DNA from: Patagioenas fasciata
Taxonomy: Eukaryota; Chordata; Aves; Columbiformes; Columbidae
Assembly (NCBI RefSeq): GCF_037038585.1
Contig: NC_092520.1
Location: 2,013,001-2,077,000, forward strand
DNA length: 64,000 nt
Direction of reading: 5' to 3'
Every line of letters begins with the position of its first letter. Position 1 is the stretch's first letter. Positions 51,001-57,199 of this stretch are shown in pieces. The notes under the pieces were generated by a model. That model did not search any database, had not been told where the DNA came from, and saw nothing but the letters and a program-made list of their open reading frames with translations. The position numbers were made by a program, and so were the translations under genes.

Positions 51001-54000
51001 ATACCCCATAACAGACCTATGTGCAGCAGGAAGCTCCCCACAGCCAAGGACAAAAGGATTTCTGCCCCTTTCCTCCATTTTCACACCCAGTTACAGGCCT
51101 ACAGGCATCTGGAAGCTCCCACAGCCATAGATGAAGGTTTCTGCATACCACCTTCCATCTCCACAACCCATTGCGGTCCTACAGGCAGCTAGACGCCCAT
51201 CAGAGTCATGGAAAAAGGGAGCAGCACACCATCAACCATTTCCATACCCCATCATGGACCTATTTTTTAAAATGTATGTGCATATATATATGATATGCAC
51301 ATATATATAAATATACATATATGAAGTGTAGCTATGAATAAATCTGAGCTGCACAGAGGAAGCTGGGTGCTGTGGGGCTCCCCAGGAGCCAGCAGCACAG
51401 GCCAGCAGACAACCCACCTCTTTTATATCAGTCCAACAGAAAACAAGAAACAAAAAACCTTACATAACTGCTTTTTTTACAGCTATTTCTGCATGTTCTT
51501 TTTTAAATAAACTGGATTGAAATCTATTGTAGTAATGCTTTATAGCTCACTGCTGCTGAAGGAGGCGGTTCTCACCTTCCCAGGCTGCTCCCACTAATGT
51601 GTTGGCTCCTTTTTCTTGTGTCAGGAAAAACATTTATGCAGCTGCAGCGACTCGGATCAATAACAAACCCACTCCCTTCCCCCCCGCCAGCCTGAAGAGC
51701 TGCATGAATATTGTGCCAGCTCAGGCAGGTACGGAGGGGGAAAGTATAGCAACAAGGAAGGGTGAGATTACCTTCTTTCTGCAATTCTCTCATTATGATC
51801 TATGAAGAATAAAAAAAAGATCCATTTCTCACAACACTGTAAAATCATTAAACCACCCAAATACACGTAGACCAGCTGTTAAAAAAAAGAAAAAAACACA
51901 AAAGATCCTACATCATACAGAATACTTATATTTATGAATTCAGAGGTGCCTGACACAAGCAAGTTCCAAACGATACCAATCAAATCTTAATGCTCAAATC
52001 TTATTTCTGATGTTTGGAAGTTAAATTGCGTAAACACAAAATTGCAATATCCTTTCCTCCATGACGACACCACAGACAGAAATGTAATTCATTTATCAAT
52101 GCAGACAGCAATGCCATGAAGTATAAGCTTCAAGAGTATCCTGAGGGAATTCATATAGTCTCATGTCTTCGAACAGGCACTAAAGCACAGTACTTATTTC
52201 TGAGCTTCCCCCATTTCACTGAGTTGTTTACACCCTGTTGGTTGTAACAAAATGGGGTTTGTACCCCAGCATACCCAGAATCAACTATTTGAATAATCCA
52301 CAATTTTATCTGCTGTGTTTCAATGTTAGAGCTTGCAACGCATGCATGTAAATTTAAATAATTCCTCTTCTTGTTTGTGGCAAATTCTTGACTTTATTTT
52401 CCCATTTTTACTCTTACAAATACACCTTTACTCTTACAAATACACCTTTATAATAAAAAATATTGCAAGTTGAATGGCAGGAGCAGGTTCTTGGTCTCTA
52501 ACTACCAAGTTCATTTCCTCTTGAAACGCACCTTAAAAGTCACAAAAACTAAAAGAACACCAAGAGGCATTCCAAAAAAGCCCTAAAACCAACCAAGCCA
52601 CCCTGTTAGCAAGTAGGAAGCTCTCCATGCTACATTTGTTCACTGACCATAAGTCCAGGAATTAGTAAAACGAAATGAGAAAGGTCTGCACAAACAGCTC
52701 CAGGAGAATTAATTTAAGTTTTTCCACCATGTGATGTTCTAACAGTGCCCTTGTAATAACCACAAAACATCCCATTCTCCCACACAGGCCTCACCACAGC
52801 CTGGGAACAGTTTGTGTACAAACACTCCTCCATATCTTGATTGAAAATGAGAAAAGCCACATGACACTGAGCATGCCCAGGAAACACGAGTCTTGTCTGC
52901 AATCCTACAGGGCTAATGAATAAACCATCAGCCAACAGCTTGAGCTTAGGCTTATTTTTACAGCCTGAGGACTTACTGAAGGAAAGGAAGAGGTTACCTG
53001 TTATCTGCCTCGTAGGCAAAGCTGTGAATCTTTATTTGGGATCATGTTTTTGATGAAGTAGATCAGGATCTTAATCATAATGTTCTCTCCCACTGGCTGC
53101 TGAGCCAATATCTGAACCTCAGACTTACACCAAAACCTCCTCTGCTGCTACGTACAACAAACGCTCAGCTACTGTACTGGGAACACCTCATCTTTGTGTC
53201 ACTCTGCGTGTGCCACATTCTTGCCAGTCTATAAAGCCACCTAAGACAAGCACATCAAATCATTACTACAACCAAAATTCAAACACCTGTTCTAAAGAGA
53301 AGCACTCTTCTTAGAGACAACTGCTCTGACACAGCTTTCTACACAAGCCAGACTCCTTTAGGAGACCTAAGACAGATGTGGAAGTACAATAGGAAAGCTA
53401 GAAAGTGGATGTACAATAGGAAAGCTAGAAAGTGGATGAAGAGGAGTTAAATGGAGAAAGTATAGAACAATATTTGCTCAGATAGTTTACCAAGAAGGTG
53501 GGTGCCTTATGCCTCTAAACATGTCTCAAAGCAAAAAAAGTAAACACGCAGTAATTAAGGAGTGAGAATGGAGAGAGATTTTGTTAGTGAGTTACTCTAA
53601 GCCAGTTGCTAGAAGCATTAATGAAGATGGAGAGAAAGGAGGAAAGCAGAAGGACCATGATACAGTCAGGTTTCCTCCATCCACCCACATCCCAGGCTGT
53701 AATCACAGTTTTATTATAGAAAAGGTTAGCACGTATACCCAAATGAAAATGGATGAAGAGCACCGCTCTAAGAATTAATTACAGCAAGTAATTTTCAATT
53801 ACGTTAGAGGACAAAAGCTCCCCACAGCTAAATACAGCTGTGAACATAGCGCATAGATTTTTCCTTGATCAGAGGCAGCAAAAGTCCCTACAACCAAGGA
53901 AACTGTGGGCAGGGAAGGGGTGATACACAGCAGCTCCTCATCAAGAGACCTCATTTCTTGGGTTTACGGTGAAATACAAGGGTATTGGGCAAATAATCCT

Positions 54001-55632
54001 GTACTTGCTGGTTTCTCTTCACCTTCCCATCCCACAATCCCTTCACCTCTTTCTTTTACACCCTTTACGGAGCAACTGGAAGAGCTTCTGAACCACCCAC
54101 GGCTCCAGCCCCATGGTCAAGTCCTCCTTCTCCAGGTGATTTTGAGTTCTCAAAATTCACAGGAACTCTCTTTGAAATCTCTCCGAGTAATGAGTTCGAG
54201 TCGTAGGAAAGGTCATGATTATCACCTAGGGAAGGAAGGGTAAACAGGAACAATCAAACTGACTCTTCAGTTTGTATTTTACTGGTTAATTTTGGCCTTA
54301 GAAGGAGCTATAGAATATTTTGCTATTGCTGGTTTTAATCCAAGTATTCTTCCTCAGTAATCTTAACAAGTGTAAGTTCTCCTACTTCATACATTTTTCA
54401 GATAAACATATACTAATATGTTTTAAAAAAACCCTTTTGATACACCAACCAGAAGTTCTAACCAAAAAAACCCTATTTACTAGAGTTCAGCCTGGGTTAT
54501 CAAGTGTATTATCAGGAATGTTATTTCCCTTCTCCACTCCTTCCCTCCCCCACGCCACAATTCGCAGATATTTTCACAACAGCAGCTCCGAGCGCAAAAT
54601 GTGCAGATGGCGAGCGTTAATTCCTGCAAAAACAAAAGAAGAGGGGATATCTCCAAGTAGCAGAAAGCTCATCTAAGGGCTATCATGCAGAATTGGAGCC
54701 CTTCTGCTTTGATCCTGACAGGACACAATTAGAGGAAACGGCATAAACACATTGACAACCACTCTCATTAAAAAGAAAAACAAAGAAAAAAGCCACAGAC
54801 AGAAACCTAAAGCACTGGTGAACTGGTAGTTTACCCTCCCCCATCTCCAAGGTATTTTTTAAAGCACAGGCCATGATGTTTTGATAAATCAGCTGAAAAA
54901 GTAACCCTTTCAACAATGATTTAAGCAAAATAACATTCAATATCTAATTATTATGGCCTCAAATCTGCTTTGGATGGTTTTAATCAGAACAAACCTTGCT
55001 GGAGCTGAAAAGGAAGGAGCATGGGAGAACTTAGAGCTCTGGAGATGTTTCTCTCCTGGGGAGGGCATTACATTCAGGAAGCTAAGAAAACCAAAATTAT
55101 GCCATTCGACTCGTAACTGCATTTTTAAGCCACGCAACAAACCTTCAACCCGATTTCACAAGACGCGCCTTTCTGCCTTAACGAAGCAGGTGCCACGTTC
55201 CATGTGCCAGTAAAATGACATCATCGCATCCCTTCCTCAGGTACAGCCCCTGGATGACCTCACTTTTCCCCCCCTCTCCTAGAATTTTAGTCACAAAGAG
55301 CATTTTTTGGATTTGGTCGGATGCTGAGAGCTGTTTTTTTTTATTTTTAAAGGGTACCTGCCACCCCCAAACCCTGGGGAAAGGGCCCTTCGGAGGGAGG
55401 GCGGAGGGAGAAGGAACCGAACAGAGCACCGGGTGGGATGAGGTGACACCACACGCGATGGGACAGATGACAAAACAACCCCGGAGGGGGGACAAACCCC
55501 CAGGCGGAGCCACACACCCACCTTGTCCCAGCTCAGCCACTGCCACACCGCCTTATCCAGCTGCGCATCGCCGGTGCTGCAGGAGATCAGCACGTTGGAG
55601 TTGACGTCCCCGGGGGCTCCGCACTCGCCCAT
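8940..55632 (-). CDS. PGM2L1: Glucose 1,6-bisphosphate synthase, 14 coding exons (622 aa)
   Basis: Cytosolic alpha-D-phosphohexomutase family enzyme. Known role of the family member: it transfers phosphate from 1,3-bisphosphoglycerate to glucose 1-phosphate (or related sugar phosphates) to make glucose 1,6-bisphosphate, the cofactor of phosphoglucomutases; it is highest in brain. Joining exons 55632-55522, 40857-40690, 34638-34532, 31813-31729, 30070-29987, 28622-28429, 26970-26781, 24056-23959, 23205-23025, 20776-20683, 16848-16719, 14419-14230, 13754-13621 and 9042-8940 gives 1869 nt with no internal stop. Visible motifs: TASHN with the phosphoserine at residue 175, DPDADR (metal ligands 332, 334, 336), FEESIG (433-438) and RTSGTEPK (568-575). 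PGM2L1 rather than PGM2 is chosen from [19 protein letters not shown], the [10 protein letters not shown] stretch and the C-terminus NGLIWRSA. All introns are GT-AG. Length equals the human protein, so I read the gene as intact. Coordinates span the introns. Confidence 0.97.
9153..10300 (-). mobile_element. CR1 LINE, 5'-truncated, with RT fragment
   Basis: Inserted in the same orientation as PGM2L1. The 3' end is at 9153 (reverse complement of CATTCTG-type end). The minus-strand frame near 10307-10119 keeps [16 protein letters not shown] and [14 protein letters not shown], the C-terminal part of CR1 reverse transcriptase. Nearly identical to the copy at 15172. Confidence 0.93.
11299..12345 (-). 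mobile_element. CR1 LINE, 5'-truncated, second subfamily
   Basis: Starts GCATAGAATCATCTTGGGTG on the plus strand. Its 3' UTR differs from the copies at 9153 and 15172 and matches the fragment at 1460. The minus strand near 12344-12039 keeps [10 protein letters not shown]-like reverse transcriptase sequence. A 362-codon plus-strand frame across it is antisense to the element and not a gene. Confidence 0.92.
12673..13385 (-). mobile_element. CR1 LINE, 5'-truncated
   Basis: Same subfamily as the copy at 9153, with a few substitutions. Ends about 235 bp from exon 13. Confidence 0.92.
13621..13754 (-). CDS. PGM2L1: PGM2L1 exon 13, phosphate-binding loop (residues 545-589)
   Basis: Encodes [20 protein letters not shown] and the phosphate-binding loop [16 protein letters not shown]. 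Ends AG before GTTGGT; T from exon 14 completes Ser589. The donor has T at +3, weaker than the others in this gene, but it is the only one that joins in frame with the expected protein. Confidence 0.95.
13755..14229 (-). other. PGM2L1 intron 12
   Basis: The shortest intron (475 bp), donor GTGAGT, acceptor TTTTTACAG. No repeat seen. Confidence 0.9.
14230..14419 (-). CDS. PGM2L1: PGM2L1 exon 12 (residues 481-544)
   Basis: Encodes [20 protein letters not shown], a central stretch ending [18 protein letters not shown]. This is the beginning of the C-terminal domain 4. Acceptor CTTGCAG, donor GTGAGT. Confidence 0.97.
14420..16718 (-). other. PGM2L1 intron 11
   Basis: 2299 bp, donor GTAAGT, acceptor CTTGCAG. 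Contains the CR1 at 15172 and, at 14700-15040, a CpG-containing stretch with overlapping minus-strand open frames that I could not identify. Confidence 0.9.
15172..16330 (-). mobile_element. CR1 LINE, 5'-truncated, with RT fragment
   Basis: Begins with repeated AGAATCCC units (three copies of the 3' terminal repeat). The minus strand near 16320-16136 encodes [21 protein letters not shown]1 reverse transcriptase. Almost the same sequence as 9153-10300, with small indels. Confidence 0.94.
16719..16848 (-). CDS. PGM2L1: PGM2L1 exon 11 (residues 438-481)
   Basis: Encodes [20 protein letters not shown] then [20 protein letters not shown], ending YE plus two bases of a Thr codon. Acceptor TTTTTAG, donor GTAAGT. 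Confidence 0.97.
17150..17955 (-). mobile_element. CR1 LINE, 5'-truncated
   Basis: Starts TTCACAGAATCCCAGAACAC on the plus strand and follows the 9153/15172 subfamily up to ATTCTCCAGCCTG, where it stops sharply. Confidence 0.92.
18494..18590 (-). mobile_element. CR1 LINE 3'-end fragment, older subfamily
   Basis: About 95 bp beginning TCACAGAATCATAGAATTTC and continuing GGGAAGGGACCCACAAGGAT. Only the extreme 3' end remains. A similar fragment lies at 49978. Confidence 0.8.
19768..19782 (-). promoter_or_regulatory. TATA box of the probable LTR
   Basis: Minus strand reads GGCTATAAAAATGGG. It is placed between the 41-bp repeats and the presumed R region. If active it would start a transcript inside intron 10 that runs toward exons 11-14. 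Confidence 0.5.
19828..19975. repeat. 41-bp direct repeats, about 3.5 copies, upstream of the LTR TATA box
   Basis: CACACTGGCTGTGGG plus CCTGAAGCCTCCAAACATCC recurs at 19828, 19869, 19910 and partly 19952. In the sense orientation of the LTR the array lies roughly 50-200 nt upstream of the TATA box, where retroviral U3 enhancers usually carry tandem repeats. Confidence 0.85.
20683..20776 (-). CDS. PGM2L1: PGM2L1 exon 10, sugar-binding loop (residues 407-438)
   Basis: Encodes [17 protein letters not shown] and [13 protein letters not shown], then G of the following Gly codon. FEESIG corresponds to the sugar-specificity loop of domain 3. Acceptor TTTCAG, donor GTATGT. Too short to show as a long open frame; found from the protein family pattern. 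Confidence 0.95.
20777..23024 (-). other. PGM2L1 intron 9
   Basis: 2248 bp, donor GTGAGT, acceptor TTTCAG. One CR1 at 21250. The 22000-23000 stretch is unique and AT-rich with no feature recognised. Confidence 0.9.
21250..21978 (-). mobile_element. CR1 LINE, 5'-truncated, third subfamily
   Basis: Starts ACAGAATCACAGAACGGACT and continues GGGTTGGAAAAGACCTCAGA. Shares a distinct 3' UTR with the copies at 25936 and 34922, differing from them at few positions. Confidence 0.93.
23025..23205 (-). CDS. PGM2L1: PGM2L1 exon 9 (residues 346-406)
   Basis: Encodes [20 protein letters not shown] and [20 protein letters not shown], ending KEGFHFE. Domain 3 of the mutase fold. First base completes the Asn codon; acceptor GTCCACAG, donor GTGAGT. 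Confidence 0.97.
23206..23958 (-). other. PGM2L1 intron 8
   Basis: 753 bp, donor GTAAGC, acceptor GTCCACAG. No repeat recognised. Confidence 0.9.
23959..24056 (-). CDS. PGM2L1: PGM2L1 exon 8, metal-binding loop (residues 314-346)
   Basis: Encodes [20 protein letters not shown] then [13 protein letters not shown]. Asp332, Asp334 and Asp336 are the expected magnesium ligands. Donor GTAAGC. The acceptor CCCTTCCCAG sits directly at the end of a 375-nt pyrimidine array on the sense strand with no adenosine in it, an unusual context described under intron 7 and in the findings. Confidence 0.96.
24059..24436. repeat. Polypurine (plus) / polypyrimidine (sense) array at the exon 8 acceptor
   Basis: Two tandem families: about five copies of an 18-bp GGGAAGGGGAGAGGACGG unit (24070-24160) and about nine copies of a 24-bp unit GAAAGGGGAAGG plus GGAAAGAAAGAG (24215-24425). 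The plus strand has no T between 24059 and 24436, so the gene's sense strand has no A and no AG. Long mirror-like purine tracts of this kind can form triplex DNA. Open frames on both strands here are repeat artefacts. Confidence 0.95.
25936..26372 (-). mobile_element. CR1 LINE, 5'-truncated
   Basis: Same subfamily as 21250 and 34922; CACAGAATGGACTGGGTTGG start. Stops abruptly at the CTTGTTGCT position. Confidence 0.92.
26781..26970 (-). CDS. PGM2L1: PGM2L1 exon 7 (residues 250-313)
   Basis: Encodes [20 protein letters not shown] and [20 protein letters not shown], ending EGESVL. The [10 protein letters not shown] spelling is that of PGM2L1 rather than PGM2. Acceptor TTCTCAG, donor GTATTT. 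Confidence 0.97.
26971..28428 (-). other. PGM2L1 intron 6
   Basis: 1458 bp, donor GTATTG, acceptor TTCTCAG. Half is the CR1 at 27149. Confidence 0.9.
27149..27897 (-). mobile_element. CR1 LINE, 5'-truncated
   Basis: Starts ACAGAATCACAGAATGTCAC; 9153/15172 subfamily, lacking a short stretch after the ACACTGCTCCCC position. Confidence 0.92.
28429..28622 (-). CDS. PGM2L1: PGM2L1 exon 6 (residues 186-250)
   Basis: Begins [10 protein letters not shown] and runs through [20 protein letters not shown] to the MEDLKKIC helix. This is the domain 1 to domain 2 linker. Ends with AG of a split Arg codon; donor GTATTG, acceptor CCACCAG. Confidence 0.96.
28623..29986 (-). other. PGM2L1 intron 5
   Basis: 1364 bp, donor GTGAAG, acceptor CCACCAG. 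No repeat recognised, unlike the introns around it. Confidence 0.9.
29987..30070 (-). CDS. PGM2L1: PGM2L1 exon 5, catalytic serine loop (residues 158-185)
   Basis: 28 codons in phase 0. Contains GVMITASHN, the active-site loop whose Ser175 is phosphorylated in the catalytic cycle, followed by RKEDNGYK. Acceptor CTATAG, donor GTGAAG. All the expected active-site residues are present. Confidence 0.97.
30071..31728 (-). other. PGM2L1 intron 4
   Basis: 1658 bp, donor GTGAGT, acceptor CTATAG. Contains the CR1 at 30440. Confidence 0.9.
30440..31187 (-). mobile_element. CR1 LINE, 5'-truncated
   Basis: Starts AAATCCCAGAATGTCAGGGG on the plus strand; 9153/15172 subfamily, truncated after the AGATCCAAGACTCCACACTT position. 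Confidence 0.92.
31729..31813 (-). CDS. PGM2L1: PGM2L1 exon 4 (residues 129-157)
   Basis: Encodes [17 protein letters not shown]..., continuing domain 1, and ends TPFV before the donor GTGAGT. The first base completes the split Lys codon. Acceptor TTGTTAG. Confidence 0.96.
31814..34531 (-). other. PGM2L1 intron 3
   Basis: 2718 bp, donor GTATGA, acceptor TTGTTAG. Holds the CR1 at 31879; 32950-34530 is unique with no feature recognised. Confidence 0.9.
31879..32950 (-). mobile_element. CR1 LINE, 5'-truncated, with RT fragment
   Basis: Starts TATCACAGTATCACAGTATG and differs noticeably from the 9153 subfamily, so it is a separate lineage. Minus strand 32928-32665 keeps [20 protein letters not shown] and [13 protein letters not shown]-like reverse transcriptase motifs, with the catalytic A/S-DD. 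Confidence 0.93.
34532..34638 (-). CDS. PGM2L1: PGM2L1 exon 3 (residues 94-129)
   Basis: Encodes [10 protein letters not shown]...[12 protein letters not shown] of domain 1. Starts in phase 0 after acceptor TTCCAG and ends with two bases (AA) of a Lys codon completed by exon 4; donor GTATGA. An earlier GTAAGA inside the exon would break the frame and lose the SSKK residues, so the downstream donor is taken. Confidence 0.94.
34922..35825 (-). mobile_element. CR1 LINE, 5'-truncated
   Basis: The longest copy of the 21250/25936 subfamily; almost identical to 25936-26340 over the shared part. The 5' limit falls in degraded RT sequence ([15 protein letters not shown] on the minus strand). Confidence 0.94.
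37359..37373. repeat. (AT)n microsatellite
   Basis: Short run of AT dinucleotides in intron 2. Confidence 0.9.
38100..38380. other. CpG-rich patch in intron 2
   Basis: About 280 bp with roughly two dozen CpG dinucleotides inside an otherwise AT-rich, CpG-poor intron. No coding exon or repeat family recognised. Could be an internal promoter or enhancer, or an inserted GC-rich sequence. Confidence 0.5.
40300..40430. repeat. G/T-rich low-complexity stretch
   Basis: Runs of GGTTTGG, GGGGTTTGG and TTGTTTGGGG on the plus strand just before exon 2, inside intron 2. Simple-sequence in character. Confidence 0.75.
40690..40857 (-). CDS. PGM2L1: PGM2L1 exon 2 (residues 38-93)
   Basis: 56 whole codons, phase 0 at both ends, acceptor TTTTGCAG and donor GTAAGC. 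Carries the N-terminal [10 protein letters not shown] helix and the [14 protein letters not shown] segment of domain 1, one of the most conserved parts of the mutase family. Isolated by large introns on both sides. Confidence 0.97.
41037..41100. repeat. 33-bp tandem duplication
   Basis: CCTTATTTATACCAGATTGA and the rest of the unit are repeated once at 41070 with a few substitutions, each ending GAGCTCTT. Confidence 0.85.
42212..42285 (-). mobile_element. CR1 LINE 3'-end fragment
   Basis: About 75 bp reading ACATAGAATCACGTTGGTTG then GAAAAGATCTTGAAGATCCT; the extreme 3' end of a CR1. Confidence 0.8.
43970..44327. repeat. 13-bp polypurine minisatellite, about 27 copies
   Basis: Unit GGAGGGAGAGCAA in the first ten or so copies (43970-44105), then GGAGGGAGAGAAA in the remaining seventeen. 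The single C/A difference splits the array into two uniform blocks. Open frames of 145-189 codons on both strands arise from the repeat and are not genes. Confidence 0.96.
44636..44930 (-). mobile_element. Degraded CR1 LINE fragment
   Basis: TCAGCTTCTCTTCTCCAGCT and CTCTCCCTGGACTCTCTCCA, followed by GATGTGGCCTCACCAGGGCA, follow the CR1 3' half but with many changes and no 3' terminus. Confidence 0.8.
45383..45404. repeat. (AT)n microsatellite
   Basis: About eleven AT dinucleotides in intron 1. Confidence 0.95.
45640..45870 (-). mobile_element. Old CR1 LINE fragment
   Basis: TTGTACTGGGGGGCCCAAAA and the following CAGACGCAGTATCTGTGCAG keep the CR1 pattern for this part of the element, heavily diverged. 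Confidence 0.65.
48042..48270 (-). mobile_element. Old CR1 LINE fragment
   Basis: GACCTCCAGAGGTGAAG, CCCTCCTGCTCAAGCAGGGA and GGAGACTCCACCACCTCCCT are recognisable CR1 3' UTR blocks with older divergence. Confidence 0.75.
49065..49508 (+). mobile_element. CR1 LINE, 5'-truncated, opposite orientation
   Basis: Reads forward through GAGAGACCGGGAGAGCTGGG and ends CTACCATTCTGTGATTCTGG, the CR1 3' terminus. Antisense to PGM2L1, unlike almost all other copies in the gene. Confidence 0.9.
49978..50065 (-). mobile_element. CR1 LINE 3'-end fragment
   Basis: ATCATAGAATCATAGAATGT then GAGTTGGAAGGGACCCATAA; the last roughly 85 bp of a CR1 in minus orientation, abutting the next, plus-oriented copy. Confidence 0.8.
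50066..50955 (+). mobile_element. CR1 LINE, 5'-truncated, opposite orientation
   Basis: Begins inside reverse transcriptase (TCAGCAAGTTTGCAGATGAC, the FADD region) and runs to the 3' end ATTATATGATTCTATCATT. A 189-codon open frame inside it is LINE sequence. Inserted with the preceding fragment into the 81-bp tandem repeat. Confidence 0.92.
51271..51325. repeat. AT/GT low-complexity stretch
   Basis: Mixed ATATAT and ATGTGCATAT runs that may form hairpins, at the end of the 81-bp repeat array. Confidence 0.85.
52411..52450. repeat. 20-bp perfect tandem duplication
   Basis: CTCTTACAAATACACCTTTA occurs twice in direct succession. Confidence 0.95.
53384..53437. repeat. 27-bp perfect tandem duplication
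   Basis: GTACAATAGGAAAGCTAGAA plus AGTGGAT, repeated directly once with no mismatch, suggesting a recent event. Confidence 0.95.
55522..55632 (-). CDS. PGM2L1: PGM2L1 exon 1, coding part (residues 1-37)
   Basis: Begins with the ATG at 55632-55630 (G at -3 and G at +4, a good initiation context) and ends WLSWDK before the donor GTGGGT. The start is chosen because the N-terminal stretch then has the same length as the human protein and shares the NSN and TGD-QLD features. It lies in the CpG island. A short 5' UTR intron is conceivable, because CCCCGCAG directly precedes the ATG and a GAG/GTAAAT lies upstream near 55810, but nothing demands it. Confidence 0.93.
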
Positions 55633-55975
55633 GTCTGCGGGGAGTGGATGATGAGGAGACGACGGAGGCTCCGCTGCTTCGCTTCTTCACTCCGCCGCGG
55701 CACCGCGCATCGCTTGAGGGAGGGGAAGAGCGGAGGGAGGCGGGGCCGGCGCCCCGGTACGCGGGGAAAGCGGAGAGAGCCGGGGGCTCCCGGAGGCGGG
55801 CGCTATTTACCTCAGCCCAACGCTCCCGACAGCGGCCGCCGCCTCAGCCGGTAACGGTAGTGGCGCGCGCCCCACGCACCGCCCGCCGCTCGACAACAAC
55901 CGAGGCCACGCCCCCCGCGCCGCGGCCCCGCCAATCCCGTCTCGTCAGCCTGGCTGGCCGCGCGGCAATGCATGA

Positions 55976-55988
55976 CGGGAAATGTAGT
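55976..55988 (-). promoter_or_regulatory. ACTAYRNNNCCCR (ZNF143-type) motif
   Basis: On the minus strand the sequence reads ACTACATTTCCCG, an exact match to the 13-nt consensus recognised by ZNF143/Staf-type factors in CpG-island promoters. It points toward PGM2L1. Confidence 0.7.
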
Positions 55989-56027
55989 CCGGGAGCCGCA
56001 GAGGGAGGGGTGGGCGGACGGGAAGAA

Positions 56028-56040
56028 ACTACAACTCCCG
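56028..56040 (+). promoter_or_regulatory. Second ACTAYRNNNCCCR motif, opposite orientation
   Basis: Reads ACTACAACTCCCG on the plus strand, 40 bp from the first copy and inverted relative to it. Paired inverted copies of this motif are common in bidirectional promoters. Confidence 0.7.
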
Positions 56041-56429
56041 GCAGCCCCCGCGGCGCGCCCAGTTCGCCTGAGGGTGCGGGGAAGCGGACAGGGCTGAGGG
56101 GCAGCGGCTGCGCTGCCTTCAACCGGCCCAGATGAGGGGGTCCCGGCTTCTCCCGCCCCGTACCCTCTCTGGTAGCCGTGTCTCTCCCTTCCGTGGCCTC
56201 GGCTCCGTCGTGTCCACGCCCTGGGCTGCTCAGTGTGGTAGTAACGACCACTGGCGATCAGTGTCACAGGACGCTTGGCCCTCAGGAAGCTTGAGTAGGG
56301 TTAGGGGGGAGGCGGGAAGGGCTGGGGGGAGGCTCCCTGCTTTTGCTTGATGAAAACAAAAAGATTTACAGTATATCTCTTACCACACCACCAAACCGGT
56401 GCTCTCTGCCTCCTGGGTGATCTACATGA

Positions 56430-56936
56430 GACCCCCCCTGCAGTGCTGGTCCAGCTCTGGGTCCTCAGCACAGGACACACATGGACCTGCTGGAGAGGGG
56501 CCAGAGGAGCCCCAGGAATGATGCGAGGCTGGAACAGCTCTGCTGGGAGGACAGGCTGAGAGAGCTGGGGTGTTCAGCTGGAGAAGAGAAGCTCCAGGGA
56601 GACCTTAGTGTGGCCTTTCTGGACTTAAAAGGGGCCCATAAGAAAGATGAGGACAGACTTTTGAGCAGGGCCTGTTTTGATAGGACAAGGGGTGATGGTT
56701 TTAAACTAAAGATTCAGGCCAGACATGAGGAAGAAATTGTTGTCCCTGGGGGTGGTTAAAGCCTGGCCCAGGTTGGCCAGAGAGGTGGTGGCTGAACCAT
56801 CCCTGGAGACATCCCAGGCCAGGCTGGACGGGGCTCTGAGCAACCTGAGCTGCTGAAGATGTCCCTGTCATGGCAGGGGTGGCACTGGGTGACCTTTGAA
56901 GGTCCCAAACCAAGCCATTGTGTGATTCTATGAAAA
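56430..56936 (+). mobile_element. CR1 LINE, 5'-truncated
   Basis: Begins CCTGCAGTGCTGGTCCAGCT and ends CATTGTGTGATTCTATGA. Same subfamily as 50066-50955 and in the same orientation. It is close upstream of the PGM2L1 CpG island. Confidence 0.93.
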
Positions 56937-57199
56937 GCTAAAAACCTCCCTGGCTGCGCTTCTCCTTCAGCCTCTGAGACAGAATTCAGCACTACCAAGT
57001 GCATCATTTGTTCCCTCTGAAGGGATAATGGAAACAGTGCTACCCTGGAGGACAAGCCCATTGCTCAGAGCATTTCCAGACAGGCTGCAGAAGCAGCAAT
57101 TAAACTGCCATTAGGAGGAAAATCATAATCCCTGCTTCGCCTTCCAGGCCTCTTCAGTTCTAATTGAATTGCCTGTCCCTAAGCAGAAGGCCACAGCAG

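Larger units (their letters stand above)
49800..51265. repeat. Diverged 81-bp tandem repeat, split by CR1
   Basis: The core GGCAGCTGGAAGCTCCCCA-like box appears at 49868, 49949, 51022, 51104 and 51184. Adjacent copies are 80-82 bp apart. Each is followed by an ACAGCCAAGGACAAAGG-like box, a TCTGCACACCATC-like box and a CACACCCCATCACGGGCCTA-like box. Nearly 1 kb of CR1 (49978-50955) sits between the second and third copies. Confidence 0.75.
40858..55521 (-). other. PGM2L1 intron 1
   Basis: 14.7 kb, donor GTGGGT, acceptor TTTTGCAG. Contents: old CR1 pieces, a 13-bp polypurine array, an (AT)n run, and an 81-bp tandem array split by CR1. Stretches 41100-42200, 42300-43960, 45920-48040 and 51330-55500 show no gene and no recognised element beyond short duplications. 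Confidence 0.88.
55380..56300. promoter_or_regulatory. CpG island and promoter region of PGM2L1
   Basis: Very GC-rich, CpG-dense block covering exon 1 and about 650 bp upstream. It has no TATA box. It contains a CCAAT sequence (55931-55935), GC boxes (for example GGGCGG at 56012-56017) and two ACTAYRNNNCCCR motifs. The transcription start cannot be placed exactly; it should fall between about 55650 and 55980. Long open frames here on both strands are a by-product of GC content. Confidence 0.85.

Noticed and set aside
55644-56267. Plus-strand 163-codon and minus-strand 151-codon frames in the CpG island
   Set aside because: High GC content suppresses stops. The peptides are low-complexity Arg/Pro/Gly and overlap each other on opposite strands.
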